Of a stretch of DNA of 24,190 nucleotides, positions 23,215 to 24,190 are shown piece by piece. Within the stretch, counting starts at the first letter, position 1. Every line of letters starts with the position of its first letter. A program made the translations under genes and the position numbers. The DNA comes from HGM12587 sp945786935 (lineage in GTDB: Bacteria > Bacillota > Clostridia > Lachnospirales > Lachnospiraceae): assembly GCA_945786935.1 (NCBI GenBank), contig CALZFY010000035.1, forward strand, positions 1-24,190, in the 5' to 3' direction. The notes below the pieces were generated by a model. The model was given only the letters and a program-made list of their open reading frames with translations. It had not been told where the DNA came from and did not search any database.

Positions 23215-23248
23215 AAAAAAAGTCTCTGGATCGCCAGAGACTTTTTTT
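23215..23248. terminator. Bidirectional terminator between ftsZ and aroE
   Basis: AAAAAAAGTCTCTGG (23215-23229) pairs with the mirror arm CCAGAGACTTTTTTT (23234-23248) around a four-base loop. The A- and T-tracts on both sides serve ftsZ on the plus strand and aroE, which ends 8 bases away, on the minus strand. Confidence 0.92.
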
Positions 23249-23255
23249 TTCGGTC

Positions 23256-24122
23256 TTAAGAAAAGAGCCTTTGTTTGACAAGATCCACAGGCATATCTTT
23301 CCCTGTCCAGATCCTAAAAGCTTCAGCACCCTGATAAAGAAGCATGTACATTCCGTTAAAAGCAGGAAGACCGGCTGCTTCCGCCAACTGCAAAAGCCTG
23401 GTTTTTCCGGGGTTATAGATGACATCAGATACGATCAGTTCCGGGTGAAAAAAGGAAGTATCCGGGATCAGACACTGATCTTCGTGGGGAGCCATACCTA
23501 CCGAAGAAGCATTGACTAAAATTGCACTGTCCTGAATGGAAGCCTTTAGTGCAGCCACGTCTGAAAGCTCCTGTAAGGTTACCTGACAGCTAGTGCTTCT
23601 GTTGATTTCAAAAACCTGCTTTTCAATCATATTCCAGGAATTTCCCTTTCGGGCAAAGAGATGGATCTTTTTGACACCGTCCAAAGCGGCCTGGGTCAAA
23701 ATGGCAGAGGCGGCACCGCCGGAACCAAGGAGCGTCATTTCTTTTCCGATGATATCATGTCCTGCATCCTGAACGGAACGCATATAACCCACACCATCGG
23801 TGTTATGCCCTATGAGTTTTCCATCCTCTATCACCACTGTATTGACAGAGTTCATCAGTTTTGCCGCGGGAGAAAGGGTATCACATTTTTCCGCTGCAAT
23901 TCGTTTGCATGGCATCGTACAGTTAAAACCACGGGCACCGATCTGTTTTAAAACAGAGGTGGTGGCGTCAAACTGTGCGGTGGTTGTTTGAAATGCAAGA
24001 TACACATAATCAAGTCCCAGAGTTTCAAAGGAGAGATTGTGCATGGCAGGAGAGATGCTGTGGGAAACAGGATCTCCCAAAAGGCATAGAAGCCGGGTAT
24101 GACCGGTAATTTTTTCTTTCAT
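23256..24122 (-). CDS. aroE: Shikimate dehydrogenase
   Basis: 288 residues. It reduces 3-dehydroshikimate to shikimate with NADPH in aromatic amino acid synthesis. Substrate site: SHSISP (20-25), catalytic Lys73 in FNCTMPCK and Asp109 in NTDG. The usual NVT(V/I)PHK motif is changed to NCTMPCK but keeps the Lys. Rossmann loop LLGSGGAASAI and NASSVGM follow. YdiB-type quinate/shikimate dehydrogenase activity cannot be excluded. GAGGA gives 6-base spacing before the ATG. It converges on ftsZ and is not part of the dcw operon. Confidence 0.93.
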   Translation of the reverse strand: MKEKITGHTRLLCLLGDPVSHSISPAMHNLSFETLGLDYVYLAFQTTTAQFDATTSVLKQIGARGFNCTMPCKRIAAEKCDTLSPAAKLMNSVNTVVIEDGKLIGHNTDGVGYMRSVQDAGHDIIGKEMTLLGSGGAASAILTQAALDGVKKIHLFARKGNSWNMIEKQVFEINRSTSCQVTLQELSDVAALKASIQDSAILVNASSVGMAPHEDQCLIPDTSFFHPELIVSDVIYNPGKTRLLQLAEAAGLPAFNGMYMLLYQGAEAFRIWTGKDMPVDLVKQRLFS

Positions 24123-24142
24123 AGTACTTCCTCGTTTTTTCT

Positions 24143-24174
24143 TTCGTATCTGTTCAGTACCTTCCAGATACGAA
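24143..24174 (-). other. Hairpin upstream of aroE
   Basis: TTCGTATCTG (24143-24152) pairs perfectly with CAGATACGAA (24165-24174), 12-base loop. Runs of T precede and runs of A follow it on the plus strand, so it is not a terminator in either direction. It lies 20 bases upstream of aroE, in its probable leader or operator region. Confidence 0.45.
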
Positions 24175-24190
24175 GCAAAAATCCATGCAG

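Overview
The window looks like chromosome from a low-to-moderate GC Firmicute of the family Lachnospiraceae, probably Blautia-like. This rests on protein flavour (FtsZ, MurA and AroE variants, two class B PBPs in tandem), strong AAGGAGG-type ribosome sites and sigma-A promoters. The genus is an inference I cannot test here. Most of the right-hand 14 kb is a division and cell wall (dcw) cluster; the left third is accessory.

Left part (1-5400): an AraC-family regulator, cut by the window edge, is divergent from a sugar-utilisation operon. The operon encodes a GPH/MelB-type sugar:cation symporter, a cytoplasmic GH78 alpha-L-rhamnosidase and a small DUF2798-like membrane protein. The likely circuit is that the regulator senses a rhamnoside or its product, the symporter imports it and the rhamnosidase cleaves it. 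A 16-bp bidirectional terminator closes this block.

Middle (5400-7780): a minus-strand pair encodes a patatin-like acylhydrolase and a YgjP-like zinc metallopeptidase that looks internally shortened. A plus-strand Phd/YefM-RelE/ParE toxin-antitoxin pair follows, with its own consensus promoter and terminator.

Right part (7780-24190): ychF and lgt form an operon ended by a 17-bp terminator. Next comes mraZ-rsmH-ftsL-PBP-PBP-mraY-murD-ftsW-murA-ftsQ(divIB)-ftsZ, all on the plus strand, then convergent aroE across a bidirectional terminator. The cluster makes lipid I precursors (MurA, MurD, MraY) and the septal synthase (FtsW plus class B PBPs, FtsL, DivIB) and polymerises the Z ring. murE, murF, murC, murG, murB and ftsA are not here. 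The mraZ promoter carries about eight GTGG boxes at roughly 10-bp periodicity, probably MraZ autoregulatory sites. Candidate internal promoters precede mraY and ftsZ. A terminator-like hairpin hides the ribosome site of the second PBP gene.

I see no tRNA, rRNA, CRISPR array or intact transposon, and no clear new multi-gene system. The most interesting signals are regulatory (MraZ box array, intra-dcw hairpin) and protein variants (KTAT motif, helical insert in a PBP, shortened YgjP). No gap between genes exceeds 300 bases.
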